From Acanthosepion lycidas (lineage: Eukaryota > Mollusca > Cephalopoda > Sepiida > Sepiidae): a DNA stretch of 64,000 bases. A program made the translations under genes and the position numbers. The stretch is from positions 156,411,478 to 156,475,477 of the forward strand of contig OZ010571.1 of NCBI GenBank assembly GCA_963932145.1, in the 5' to 3' direction. Position 1 is the first letter of the stretch. Each line of letters opens with the position of its first letter. The notes under the pieces are model-generated. The model searched no databases. It was not told the DNA's origin and worked only from the letters and a program-made list of their open reading frames with translations. Positions 36,836 to 48,517 of the stretch are shown here, one piece after another.

Positions 36836-36925
36836 AGAAAATATATGCTTCTCCGACAGGAATCGAACTTTTAACCCTTAATGGGAACCATCATTTGATC
36901 TGATGTGCTGTTAACCATTCATCCA
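36836..36925 (-). mobile_element. tRNA-derived SINE head, family C
   Basis: On the - strand GTGGATGAATGGTTAACAGC fits box A and AAGTTCGATTCCTGTCGGAG fits box B, followed by AAGCATATATTTTC. The copy at 46200-46262 shares GGTTCGATTC and GGAGAGCATATTTC. Confidence 0.7.
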
Positions 36926-37024
36926 CAAACAAACGTCTGGGTAGCAAAATCCGAAATTCTGTTTATCAGCACACACCGCCGACGATTTTTTCTTTTTCTC
37001 GATCGATCATATCTACTCATGAAT

Positions 37025-37026
<2 letters not shown>

Positions 37027-37123
<97 letters not shown>

Positions 37124-37345
37124 CAAAGTATCCACTGAGGTAAACAACGAATGACGATAGTCTGTTTCCCTCTTGAACGCAATCTTCATAAACTTAAGTT
37201 TGTGCCCAAACGTTAAACAGACTTTCGCCACTCAGTGTTGACCTCAGTGGGCACCTTTATATTTACACAGGATATTGATCACATTTCCTCATAAAACCAT
37301 TACTTTTATTATATATATATATATGTGTATGCGTGTGTGTGTGTG
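37027..37345. repeat. (AC)n(TA)n microsatellite and nearby TA/GT array
   Basis: (AC)n then (TA)n at 37027-37119, and a smaller TA/GT array at about 37310-37345. The unique sequence between them shows no feature. Confidence 0.9.
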
Positions 37346-39050
37346 TTCGTAGATACATGTTCATAGTCGAATGATTAAAAACATTCATTTTACACAGCAA
37401 ATATTTACTTTTCATCATAATCACCTTAATAGTGAATCACGCAATTCGAACATTATACAGTGAAAATTTCAAGTCAAGACTGGTTGCAAACTTATTGATC
37501 CACCCTCGTGTGCATTAAGCTTAGCTTGAACCCAGACTAGATAAGAGCAGCACATTTTAGTCTGCTTGGAAAATCGGTATTCTAAATTGTGTTTTTCCCT
37601 AGCCTTAACACTATTCACTGGTTATTACATCTCAATCTCAAAGCATTTTAAATATTGAAATAATATGAACCCTTCTTTTTTTTAAGTAGAGAGCTCTATC
37701 GAAGCATGAGTAAGAGATTTACGACTAGTATTTATTAAGGTTTGTAGTTAGATGCCGGACTTTGGTTCACACTTCAACCTTGGTATATATATCTGATATT
37801 CGATTGATATCAAATGAGATATGCTGCGAGAATTGGACATAGACTGCATCTACTTGCACTTAATATTCTCGTAAAAGCACCTGGTCGTGTCTTGTAATGA
37901 CGCTGTGACCATGAATTTTAAATGTAAGCATAGACTCTTTACCGTTTCCCAAATTAGGGTAATGAGAAGCTTGCGTTTTTCTATTCAATGCAAGAACTCC
38001 AAAAATATCAGTGAAAATGGGAAGGTCATGGGAATGTCCTCTACGACTGATTAGTCTTATTTGATCTTTGCTTTTTGGGTTTCTGTTCTTCGATTCACAG
38101 GAAAAGTGACTTCGTCGTGTCGTCGGCTAATCAAGAGTTGACCGCAAGCGATTCATTTATTTCTGTCACAATGATTCGTTAAATCTCTTCAGCTGAACGA
38201 TCAGGCTTCAGTTTGTTCACTGATTGTAGATTGTCACATCAGAAGACTTTTGATCAATTTTTACCAAATATATCGCTAATCTATAGCATCAGTGCCTTTA
38301 ATTTAGATTGTGAATTTGAAAAGTGAAAATGTTAGAAAACGAAACGGATTTCCTTCATTTGATGTTCTTTGATTTCAGTGAGAGAAAAACGTATAACCAA
38401 CAGTAAATTGGATAGGTGCCGTTTATGGAGATATGACCATAGCTAAAAGTATTGGTTCACTATAATCAGAAGTCGAAAAATTGATTTGGAAGTCTGAGAA
38501 TGTTCCAGAAGTCGTGTAGTCGTTAATTACGATCCAATGGAAACATTGATTAAAATAATCCAGGTCACACGAAACGGGGCATCGCAGAACTAATCCACAC
38601 ATTTCATATGAGCATTGTAAAGATTTTAAAAAATGTATAGATAAATCACTACGGTGTTTGGGTTCCCAACGATTTGGCAAAAACATTAATGGACTACATA
38701 TCTATCTACGATTCAAAAATACCTATTTTTGAAAAAAAAAAAGATATAAACGATGAAAAATGTATTGTTTACAACAATGTGTATCAAAAATGGCATAAAC
38801 GAAATGAGCCACTATTAACAACGCCAAAAGCTGGTATGTAGGCGAACAAAGTTATGCTGTATGTCTGAGGAGATAGCTGGTCGAATCCAGAGAGGTACTG
38901 TTGCTAATTGGGCCGATTAAAGGCAGCAATCGATGAAAAAAAACACCCGGGACTGGTCAAATCTAAAAGACGTTGTCTTGCATCAGAAAAAAAAAAGCCA
39001 TACCCCGCTTCTGTTCGCGGACCCAGCAGAAAGTTAAAAAGCTTGACTTA
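37346..39050. other. No gene seen
   Basis: ACATTATACAGTGAAAATTTCA near 37450 resembles ACATTATACAGTGAAGATTT near 18450, so a diffuse old repeat may be present. Short frames lack domains. Confidence 0.5.
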
Positions 39051-39054
39051 GATG

Positions 39055-39260
39055 TCGAAATTTCTGCTCATGCTATTATTGTTTTGGTATCACGCAAATC
39101 TTCCAAATTAGTAAGATGTTCATTCAATATACGAATCTCTCTTTCCACCATATCCCAAAGGTGTTGTATGGAACCGAGATCAGGTGCTGTGTCCAATTAT
39201 CCAACCTGCCACTATTTCTGATTTGTGGCACGGTGCGTTGTTCTTCTGGAACGAGCCACC
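39055..39260 (-). pseudogene. Tc1-like DNA transposon relic (transposase part)
   Basis: On the - strand one frame reads KNNAPCHKSEIVAGWI and, in the next frame, PDLGSIQHLWDMVEREIRI followed by NLEDLRD. In Tc1-family transposases these are the (D)NAPCHKS block with the second catalytic Asp and the SPDLNPIEHLWDxxER block with the final Glu. Here the Asp before NAPCHK is Asn, and a frame shift separates the two blocks. No inverted ends were found. It is a plain DNA-transposon fossil. Confidence 0.75.
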
Positions 39261-39421
39261 AGTGGATATGTGCACCGCTGTAACCCATTGAGTTACGGGA
39301 TCAGAGCTACAATACCTAAGTAGACATCAGCATTTAAATGATTTTCTTTGGTATCAAGGTATAGAACGTATACCAAGAGAAAATTTTCATATACCATTAT
39401 ACCACTACCACCAGCATAAAC

Positions 39422-39812
39422 CGAGGCACGGTGGAGTAATGGTTAGCGGCTTGGATTGAGGAATCCGAGAGCCGAGTTCGAATTCCAGTCGTATCCATTA
39501 CATTCACTTACGTGAAGCTAATACCTTTGGGAAAGGTGTGAATCCTCTTCTTCTCCCTCCAGCTATGGGTAAATAGCGGGACAGACTGGGTTCTATAGCC
39601 TTGGATGGCAACTGGTCTAGGAGAAGGACAACTCTGAATTCAAACCTGGAGTGGAGACCCTAAGGCAGATGGACGGCACTTTGTGCTACCTTCCAGCAAC
39701 TCCTGCAGCCGCGCTGGTACCAAACTGTATTGGTATATCCTCTCCTTTGGACTCTGCTAGCAAGGCCGAGAGGGGGAACTAGACGTCTGGGCAGCCCTAG
39801 TTCTCCATATAT
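39422..39812 (+). mobile_element. tRNA-derived SINE, family B, fullest copy
   Basis: The head has GGTGGAGTAATGGTTAGCGG (box A region) and GAGTTCGAATTCCAG (box B). The body has CCTTTGGGAAAGGTGTGAAT, CTATGGGTAAATAGCGGG, CCTTGGATGGCAACTGGTCT, CTCTGAATTCAAACCTGG and a GC-rich end with CAGCAACTCCTGCAGCC and GAGGGGGAACTAGACGTC. It is about 390 bp, much less eroded than the other copies, and serves here as the family reference. Confidence 0.87.
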
Positions 39813-40685
39813 CCCATCCTATTTCTCCATATATCCCGCCCGCTACTCCATCGTCTATCGAGACAGACGGATGCCGACGACGACCAGCTTGAACCATTGG
39901 TACAAAGACGTATGGTTACATATTTATGTCAAATTCTTTACCTACTATACGAACGTCGAAACAGAAATTGAGATTCATCAGACTAGGCAACGTTTTTCCA
40001 ATCTTCTATTGTTGAAACTTTGCCGTGCTTAGCCTCCGTTTCTTGTTCTTATCTAACAGGAGCGGCCCTTAATGAGGCGAGGGGAGCATTTGCTGTTGTA
40101 GCCCACTCTGATTCAAAGTGTTGTACGTTCAGGTATTCTCTTTTGCTAATCTGCATTGTAAAGAGTCATTATTTGTACTACACTTGTCCTATCTACTTGA
40201 ATCTACCTGACCATTATCGTTAGAACTCTTTCATAGGATTTATGTCGGCAGAATTACCGCTCATTGATTTTTTTTCTTCTTACCATTCTCTCTGGACACT
40301 ATCACTGAAAAGAAATTCAGCAAGCCGCCATGATAATGTCTGAATGCTAATATCCATTAAATTACCGACACATTACTGGCTGGTTTGAAATTTGGCTAAA
40401 CGAGGATTTTTTCAGATACACCGAATTAAGTGGAAACTGCCCTAATACTAACACCGACTCTGTCGTCCTTACGGAACTCTCTTAATAGGAAAAACATCAT
40501 TTGTCTGGAAACCAGTTAAAAACCACTTAGACTAGTTCATCACCTAAAAAGGTGCCAAGTTCTGGTCAGAAGGAATCATAGTGCTGTCTCAAAGATGGCC
40601 AAAGGTAGTGGAATAAAATAATAGTAATCGAATAAAATGGCACATATGTAGTTTAACAAGTCTATAAACCAATATCTCGATATTC

Positions 40686-40687
<2 letters not shown>
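39813..40687. other. No supported gene
   Basis: Frames of 100 residues (39730-40032, +, which begins inside the SINE) and 67 residues (40020-40223, +) have no domain. ATATATCCCATCC/ATATATCCCGCC is a small direct repeat near 39805-39840. Confidence 0.5.

Positions 40688-40743
<56 letters not shown>
40688..40743. repeat. (TA)n microsatellite
   Basis: About 27 TA units. Confidence 0.95.
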
Positions 40744-40746
<3 letters not shown>

Positions 40747-41280
40747 TTTATATGTGTATATGATGATCGTAATTCACTGATATAGGACAAAGGCCCAGTA
40801 ATGAAGAGTCTATTAATATGCAACTCCTTAACCACGCCCCAAAATGGAAGGCAGCCAAGCAGATTTACTACAGATATCAATATCGCTGACATCCATGAGT
40901 GATAAATAAGAAATAAATTGTAATAGTCTTCTTTTGTGGCATCTACATCGTCCACATTGTGTTTATAATAAAGACGCGTGTCAAGAAGCGTTTAATATAA
41001 GGCCGCTAATTTTACACAGCGGACAACAAGAGTTGATGTCGATAGACGCGAGTTATCCAGCGTTAAACTGATATTATGTGTGGTGTTTGTCGGTAGTTAG
41101 GCGTATTTCAAAGAGAAACTGGCGTACTACGTTGGCAGGTCAATATTTTATGGCGTTAGATGGTCAGTTCTTTCTTGCTTTCTTAGTTCTCATCACTTAT
41201 TCTATCAATATGTTTTCTCTTCAGCTTCCAACATGGACAATTATTCTTATTGAAGGAGTCAATGTTTGTTTCTTTTTGTT
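40744..41280. other. No gene seen
   Basis: Unique sequence leading into the pyrimidine-rich block. A 192-residue frame starts at 41078 but most of it is the pyrimidine-rich translation, so I do not call it. Confidence 0.55.
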
Positions 41281-41972
41281 TTTTGTTTTTTTGATTTTCT
41301 CTGTTTCTGAATTTATTCTCTCCTATCAGTTCTCCATTTTATCGACTTTTGATATTCTTTCATTTCTTTTTCCCCTTTGCCATCTTGTTCGGGGTTTCTG
41401 TCCCTTTTCTTCCGAATTCTCTATTTATTTATATTCCCATTCTCTCTTTCTCCCTCTCTCTCTCTCTCCCCTTGACACACACACATACACACAGTCACTT
41501 ATACACACACACACAGGCGCAATGTGCGCGCGCATGTACACAAGCACATACTTCCTGCTCTCCACTTCCTGCCTCAAAATTCTTCTCTTTCCCCACTTCC
41601 ACTCCCTTATCACGCATCTTTTGATCTCCTTCCTCTTTCATCTCTTTAATCTTTAGATACTCTTTCTGCTTTATTTTCTGTCTCTTCTCTCCACCACTCT
41701 GATTCTCTCTCACACATTTTCTTCCACTTAAGCTTCATTCCTCTTCTCTCTATCTCCCACTCTCGCCTTTTCCCCTCTCTCTACCCTCTTTCTCATCTTT
41801 TCATACTCTTCCTTTCTCATACTTTTCTGTTACAGACACTCAACTGTCTTTCTCTTCCTTTCTCATTCATCCTTTTCCTGCTGCCTTTTTCATCTTTTGA
41901 TAGCCTTTAGTCTTATTCTTCTCCTTCTCTCTTTCATCTTTTCTCCTTTTTTTATCTTATTCCACTTTTTCT

Positions 41973-42065
<93 letters not shown>

Positions 42066-42200
42066 CAAGCCTCCTTCGTTTACATATTTTTTCAAATTAT
42101 TCATTCTTTTTTCTTTCTCATTTTTCTGTTTGCTTTTTCAAATGATCTTTTTCTTCTCCACACTACCAACCCATTTCCTTTTCTCCTCCATTCTCTCTTA
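41281..42200 (+). repeat. Polypyrimidine-rich block with (CT)n and (TA)n
   Basis: The + strand is dominated by C and T (TTTCTCTCCCTCTC and similar). It contains (CA)n at about 41476-41517, (CT)n at about 41970-42014 and (TA)n at 42015-42061. All open frames here are low complexity. Confidence 0.85.
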
Positions 42201-42829
42201 CATTTCTTCCCGCCGAATCGAATTATTTGCTCTATAGGGAAACATCTTTAAATAACCTTCCATCTTGGAACAATTTGATGTCGAGTTCTTTCTGGCATTC
42301 TACATGATGAAGAACTTTAAGAAATTCAAAAAATAAAAAAGGAAAAACAAACATATCTCCTGGTGGGAGCTAGTCTACAGTGATGGTTAGCATGCTTGTT
42401 TTACCATTTAATTCGATTCCCATTGAGTGTCCACTATTGTGGACATGTACTAGATTAAACCAAACTTAGAGATTTCCTAAAGATACATATTTAACGAGGT
42501 TTACTCGCAGACCATTCGTTTCGTATCGTGAGTTCGACCGCCATATTGCCTTATACCAAAACTAAGAGAAGCTTAATTATAATTGCATTTACTTTCTCTT
42601 CATTTGAGTTTCCCAACATTAGAAATTGAGGATTCTATAAATGTACAAAACTTTATTCAGCTTCTTCATTTCTTTCCATGCTTCGATGTCGTAAGATGAA
42701 TAGATTTACTATCGCTTTACTCTTATTTTTACTGTGTTTCTTTTTTAGATTTTTGACTGTTCTTCTATTCTGTAATCTTTTTATATTCACTTTTGTCTAT
42801 TCTTTGCATCACTTTGACTTTTATGTCCC
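42201..42829. other. No gene seen; possible SINE trace
   Basis: CTACAGTGATGGTTAGCATG followed by AATTCGATTCCCATTG near 42374-42425 resembles a tRNA-like box A and box B pair (weak). Confidence 0.4.
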
Positions 42830-43534
42830 CTAATTTCGCTCTTTCTCTCTTTTATAATCCATTCCTCTCTCTGTCACTCAAACACACAGAGTCACTCACT
42901 AACTCTCTCTCTCTCTTCCTAAAACACAGTTTTCACTCTTTCTCTTTGTTCATCTTTCTTGTTTTTCCAATTCAGTTTTTCTTTCTTTTTCTAATTCATT
43001 TTCTTCCGTTCTTTCTTTCTATCTTTCTTTCTTTCCTTCTTCATTTCTTTCAGTCTTCCTTCCTTTCATTTTTCCTTTCTTTCTTCCTTTCTTCTTTTAT
43101 TCCTTTCTCAATTTCCGTCTTTCTCCCTTTCTGTCTTTCTTTCTTTCTTTCTTTCCTTCTTCATTACTTTTTTACTTTTTTCTTTTATTCCTATCTTTCT
43201 TTTTTCTTTATCCCTTTCTGTCTGTCTTTCTTTTTTCTTTCTTTCTTTCTTTCTTTCTTTTATCTTTCTTTCTTTTTTCCTTAATTTCTTTCATTTTTCC
43301 TTTCTTTCTTCCTTTCTTCTTTTCTTTCTTTCTCCCTTTCTGTATTTCTCCTTTTCTTTCTTTCTCCCTTTCTGTCTTTCTCCTTTCTTTCTTCCTTTTT
43401 TCCTTCCTTTTTTCCTTCCTTCTTCATTTCTTTCTTTCATTCTTCTTTTTTCTTTCCTTCTTCCTTTCTTTCTTTCATTCTTCCTTTCTTTTTTACATTC
43501 TTCTTTTATTCCTATCTTTCTTTTTTCTTTATCC

Positions 43535-43577
<43 letters not shown>

Positions 43578-43683
43578 ATCAGTTTCATTGCACTCACTTT
43601 CTTTATTCCTTCTATTTCGTTTCCATTTATTCTTCAATCTTATATTTCTTTTATCTTTTTCTACTTTCAGTCTTTCTAATATT
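42830..43683 (+). repeat. (CTTT)n-rich polypyrimidine tract
   Basis: A run of CTTT, CCTT and CTTTCTTTCTTC units on the + strand, with a regular (CTTT)n block at 43530-43577. The frames of 163 residues (+, FFLSFLSF) and 70 residues (-, KERKKERK) are its translations. Confidence 0.9.
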
Positions 43684-43960
43684 TCTGGGGTGGTAGTACC
43701 TGTCAGGGTCCCAGCTATGGACAATCAGTGGACCCCTAAACAAAAACAAATCTCTATAAAAGTATAAAAATACATTTTTATACTTGAAATACCAGCAATA
43801 CATTTATTAGAATAAAAATTACCAAAAATAGATATTTATATTAAAAGTTGCCATCAATATATTTTCTCTGCAGTTGAAGGCTTATAAGTGCCTTTAAAAT
43901 AGGTGTCCATTTTGGCATTAGATAATCCATAGATGTTGATATGCAACTAAATAGAAACAA
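43684..43960 (-). mobile_element. Repeat P, copy 2, inside pyrimidine tract
   Basis: On the - strand GTCCATAGCTGGGACCCTGA, CAGGTACTACCACCCC and TTGCTGGTATTTCAAG match the other P copies. Its end reads CACCCCAGAAATATT. It sits between two long polypyrimidine tracts. Confidence 0.8.
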
Positions 43961-44027
43961 CCAACAAAACAATCTTTCGTACTTCTCTATTCTTCTTATT
44001 TAAGTTCTGCAATAATTATTCTCTTCT

Positions 44028-45345
44028 TCTTCTCATTCTTCTTTCTTCTTCTTCTTCTTCTTCTTCTTCTTCTTCTTCTTCTTCTTCTCATTCTTCTTTT
44101 TCTTCTTTCTCCTTCTTTTTATTCTTCTGCTTCTAATTATTTTCTTCTTCTTTTTCTGCTTCTCATTCTTCTTTTTCTTTCTTCTTCTATTTCACATTCT
44201 TCATCTTTCTTCTTCCTCTGCTTCTTTTTCTTCTTCCGCTCCTCATTCTTCTTCTTCTCTCGCTTCTCATTCTTCTTCTTCTTCTTCTCCTTCTTCTTCT
44301 TCTTCCGCTTCTCATTCTTCTTCTTTTTCTTCTTTCTCCTTCTTTTTATTCTTCTGCTTCTAATTCTTTTATTCTTCTTCTTCCTTCTTCTGTTTCCCAT
44401 TCTTCTTCTTTCTTCTTCTTCTGCTTCTTTTTCTTCTTCCGCTCCTCATTCTTCTTCTTCTCTCGCTTCTCATTCTTCTTCTTCTGCTTCTTCTTCTTCT
44501 GCTTCTCATTCTTCTTCTTTTTCTTCTTTATTCTTCTGCTTCTAATTCTTTTCTTCTTCTTTTTCTTCTTTTTCTTCTTCTTCTTCTTCTTCTTCTTCTT
44601 CTTCTGCTTCTCATTCATCTTTTTCTTTCTTCTTCTATTTCCCATTCTTCATCTTTCTTCATCTTCTGCTTCTTTTCTTCTTCCGCTCCTCATTCTTCTT
44701 CTTCTCTCGCTTCTCATTCTTCTTCTTTCTTCTTCTTCTTCTTCTGCTTCTCATTCTTTTTTCTTCTTCTTCTGTTTCCCATTCTTCTTCTTCTTCTTCT
44801 TCTTCTTCTTCTTTCTTCTGCTTCTCATTCTTCTTCTTTTTCTTCTTTCTCCTTCTTTTTATTCTTCTGCTTCTAATTCTTTTCTTCTTTCTTCTTCTGC
44901 TTCTTTTTCTTCTTCCGCTCCTCATTCTTCTTCTTCTCTCGCTTCTCATTGTTCTTCCTCTTTCTTCTTCTTCTGTTTCCCATTCTTCTTCTTCTTCTTC
45001 TTCTTCTTCTTCTTCTTCTTCTTCTGCTTCTCATTCTTCTTTCTCCTTCTTTTTATTCTTCTGCTTCTAATTCTTTTCTTCTTTCTTCTTCTTCTGCTCC
45101 TCATTCTTCTTCTTCTTCTTCTTCTTCTTCTTCTTCTTCTTCTGCTTCTCATTCTTCTTTCTCCTTCTTTTTATTCTTCTTCTTCTTCTTCTCCTTCTTC
45201 TTCTTCTTCTTCTCTCGCTTCTCATTCTTCTTCTTTTTTCTTCTTTTTCTTCCAATTCTTCTTCTACTTCTTCGGCTTCTTCTTTATCTTCTGCTCCTCA
45301 TTTTTCTTCTTTTTCTTCTTCGACTTTATTCCAATTTCTTTATTC
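44028..45345 (+). repeat. TTC/GAA satellite with higher-order repeats, 1.3 kb
   Basis: The + strand is almost pure pyrimidine built on CTT. Two longer motifs recur in it. GCTTCTTTTTCTTCTTCCGC with TCCTCATTCTTCTTCT starts near 44217, 44423, 44665 and 44897. TTTATTCTTCTGCTTCTAAT recurs near 44118, 44348, 44523, 44859 and 45050. The spacing of the first is about 206, 242 and 232 bp. Long frames here, on either strand (KKKKNEKR and FFLLLL), are translations of the repeat, not proteins. Confidence 0.9.
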
Positions 45346-45856
45346 TTTTCCTTTGTATTTTCTCTTTCATTCTGTTTATCTTCTTAATTCACCTCTTTTC
45401 GCTTACGTATATCAGGTTTTACCCATATATGTATACAAGTAAATCTACCGACTACTCATCGGGGGCCAACACAAATCGTTCCTTATGCCCTCTCTCTTGC
45501 CGTATTTTCTTAACTGTCGAAGCGCAACATTTTTGCTGCAGCACATCGATAGAAAATATCCATGAAAATCACATAAAACGGATAATCTGGGCCGAGTGAC
45601 TGTCGATTATGTGCTAATCAATAATTCTTAACGTAGCTGATACGGCACCGACCGATTTTGATCAGATCAGGATTTCTCTTTTCTTAGACATTTTCTCTTT
45701 TCGAGGAACATGTCGTATCTCCAGTCTTACGAACAAATATTGTTCTAACATTTTTTCAGTCTTCTGCCGAGTTCATTCCATGTTAATTGTGGGGGTGCCT
45801 ACAAACTTATATATAATGTGCGCCTGTCTGTCTGTATTAAATACCTCCTTTAAATA
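45346..45856. other. No gene seen
   Basis: Unique sequence between the satellite and the third MITE, including CGGGGGCCAACACAAATCG near 45460; nothing recognised. Confidence 0.55.
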
Positions 45857-45959
45857 TTAGGTTGGTGCAAAAATAATGACGTAATAATGTCGTTTTCTGA
45901 CGTTAAAAAATACGTCAAAAAACGACATTATTACGTCATTGTTTTTGCACCAACCTAAT
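45857..45959. mobile_element. Mariner-type MITE, about 103 bp, copy 3
   Basis: Perfect ends TTAGGTTGGTGCAAAAA and their inverse TTTTTGCACCAACCTAA, flanked by TA. The interior differs from copies 1 and 2: an extra ATGACGTA block precedes ATAATGTCGTTTTCTGACG, and the centre is GTTAAAAAATAC. The arms pair over almost the whole length. Confidence 0.93.
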
Positions 45960-46199
45960 ATTTGTATAATCATATAAAATTGCATTAAGGATTTAATTGA
46001 AGGTTTGAGAATGCATTTTTTAAATATTCATATATCTGTGGGGCTACAGAACCACGAGTAGAAATGAATATCTTTTACACAATGGGATGCTAAAAAAAAT
46101 ATTAGTCAACTTATATTGTCTATGTATATCATTTAGGAGATGGGCGTAATTGAAATAGACCTCCTATTTTTATTTTAAACAGTCTTACGTCTAAAGGTC

Positions 46200-46262
46200 A
46201 ACGAATTAGAGAAATATGCTCTCCAGCACGAATCGAACCAAATACGATTATCCCCTATAATA
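46200..46262 (-). mobile_element. tRNA-derived SINE fragment, family C
   Basis: On the - strand TTTGGTTCGATTCGTGC is a box B and is followed by TGGAGAGCATATTTC, as in the head at 36836. Confidence 0.6.
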
Positions 46263-46306
46263 TTGTTGGCAGTAATAATATCGAATTAAGAATAAATGCA
46301 TTAAAT

Positions 46307-46309
<3 letters not shown>

Positions 46310-46382
<73 letters not shown>

Positions 46383-46390
46383 GTATATCC
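46310..46390. repeat. (TA)n microsatellite at the end of repeat P
   Basis: (TA)n runs directly into the 3' end of the reverse P copy (ATATCCGTCCTGGG). Confidence 0.95.
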
Positions 46391-46754
46391 GTCCTGGGTA
46401 TGACGGTAAACTACATCCAACAGCAAGGCCCATGATCAGGAGGTTTTGAGGAGCGTCGAAGCACCTCTAAATTGCTGATGTTCCCAGGTTCACCCTGATC
46501 CGGGGTGGTAGCACCTGTTAGGGTCCTAGCTATGGGCAAATAGTTGACACCCAAACTGGGGTCAAAACACTATGAAAGTGCAAAAATGGGTTTTACTACA
46601 TACCAGAAATACTTTGTAAAAAAAATTACCAGCAATACATTTTTAGAAAAAAAAAATTAGCAACTATATTTTATCTTGAAAGAAAATATTACCAACAAAA
46701 AAAATTTCGGCATTAAATAACCCACTGAGGTGGATATGCCGTAAAACCACCCAA

Positions 46755-46757
<3 letters not shown>
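46391..46757 (-). mobile_element. Repeat P, copy 3
   Basis: On the - strand it reads, from its 5' side, TTGCTGGTAATTTTTTTT, CCCATAGCTAGGACCCTAA, CAGGTGCTACCACCCCGG, TGGGAACATCAGCAATTTAG and GTAGTTTACCGTCATACCCA. It is flanked by (TA)n on both sides. The 5' tandem TTGCTGGTAATA-type units are present, as in copy 1. Confidence 0.85.

Positions 46758-46841
<84 letters not shown>
46758..46841. repeat. (TA)n microsatellite
   Basis: About 40 TA units at the 5' edge of the reverse P copy. Confidence 0.95.
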
Positions 46842-46844
<3 letters not shown>

Positions 46845-47305
46845 ATATTGTAGGGGTACACGTTTTCGAGTAGACATCTTTGTTTTGGTCGGGGTTTACA
46901 TCTAAATTATTGTCTATGGGGTTGTGGACCGAGACATGTTACTGAAAAGATTGTGCCATCCGATATAAATCGTACTTATTTTCCTTTCTTTTCTTTTTTT
47001 TTTTTTGCACCTGATCAACACCCACTACCTTAACCAATTGTTTACTTACACAAAGCTTAAACTTGTTTTCTCTGATGGGAAATACAGGGCCGAATCCTAT
47101 CGACAGACACATTTTCTTTTGTAAGACTTTCTGATATCGCAGCCGATTGACAGTGAAATACTTGGACTTAACAAATATAATATTTAGCGTAATAAGAAGA
47201 TAATATATACAGAAGAGTGTGCATTTTATGCGCGTAGTCTCTCATCCAAAATCATTTGAATCAGAATTTTTTAGGCATCTTGTGATTTCAGAATGATTTT
47301 AACGG

Positions 47306-47377
<72 letters not shown>

Positions 47378-48351
47378 AGAGAGAGAGAGTCTGGGAAACA
47401 CACACACACACGTATATTTTTTTAGTGAAATTGCAGTAGATTTCAACAGCGAAATTAAATAAGAGCATTTTTTTTTTTACTGATGGGGAAATCTGATCTA
47501 GGGCAGAAGTTGTACCCATTGAATCTGGGTCATCAGAGAACAATGGAAATAGTCGAATAAAAATTGAAATAGAGCTGAGAAATCTAGAAGGAACTTTGGA
47601 ATTCACATGATTTTGGTAGAAGCAGCCAGAACCCCGTGATAATAGTGTGGGAAGTAGTAGGGCCGAGGGTCAGTTATAATCAGCCGCATTTATCTATATA
47701 AATGCGTAGTTATGCTGAAAAAGCCAGACGGGAGAAAATTCTTGAAGAGAGAAGAGAAAATTGGCCCGGGTGATCATTAGGCGGATGAACGCCACTATAA
47801 CTTTAAACCTTGCACAGAAATCTTTATCCCTGCATCGCAAGAGTCATATATCGTTCTGAGACGATTTAACAAGATAGTCACATACTAGAATCCAGTGTAT
47901 GAGGTTTTTTTAAAACTTTTTTCTTCTTTTCTGCTATATAAAAGACATTAACAATTCAACCATTGAATCGATGTTTGTCCGTCTTTCTGCAGATATTATT
48001 ATTATTATTAGCGCAGACACCCTAGTCGACCGTCAATGAATGGACATCGCTTCTGCTTTCTGGATCAAACAAATCACAACGTGGGCAGGAAGCAGGATTA
48101 AACCAGCGAACCGGTCGAATAATCTACAGATGCTCAGGGGACCTATGGCCACTCCCTTAAGTTTGGTTAGGACTGAGTAGACACCTCAACTCCGCCGGAG
48201 GTTGAGGGACCGGGCCGATAGTGTTAGATATAATATAAAAGATTCCAATGTAATAAATTATAATCATGGAATATTAGTGTTTGAGCCTTTTATATTATAT
48301 TCTTACTCTGTGCTGGACATTGAGTTCTACCTGGATTCTATCCTCTTGGAA

Positions 48352-48415
<64 letters not shown>

Positions 48416-48427
48416 TGACCACTAATA

Positions 48428-48517
<90 letters not shown>

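Noticed and set aside
42793-43284. 163-residue Phe/Ser/Leu-rich frame that looks like a membrane protein
   Set aside because: It is the (CTTT)n tract in translation; hydrophobicity follows from TTT and CTT codons.
44137-45599. Long Lys/Glu/Arg-rich (-) and Phe/Leu/Ser-rich (+) frames, up to 216 residues
   Set aside because: They follow the TTC/GAA satellite exactly and have no sequence outside it.
48010-48215. GC-richer patch that could be an exon
   Set aside because: No long frame and no splice-site pair; could be an old repeat, but I cannot name it.
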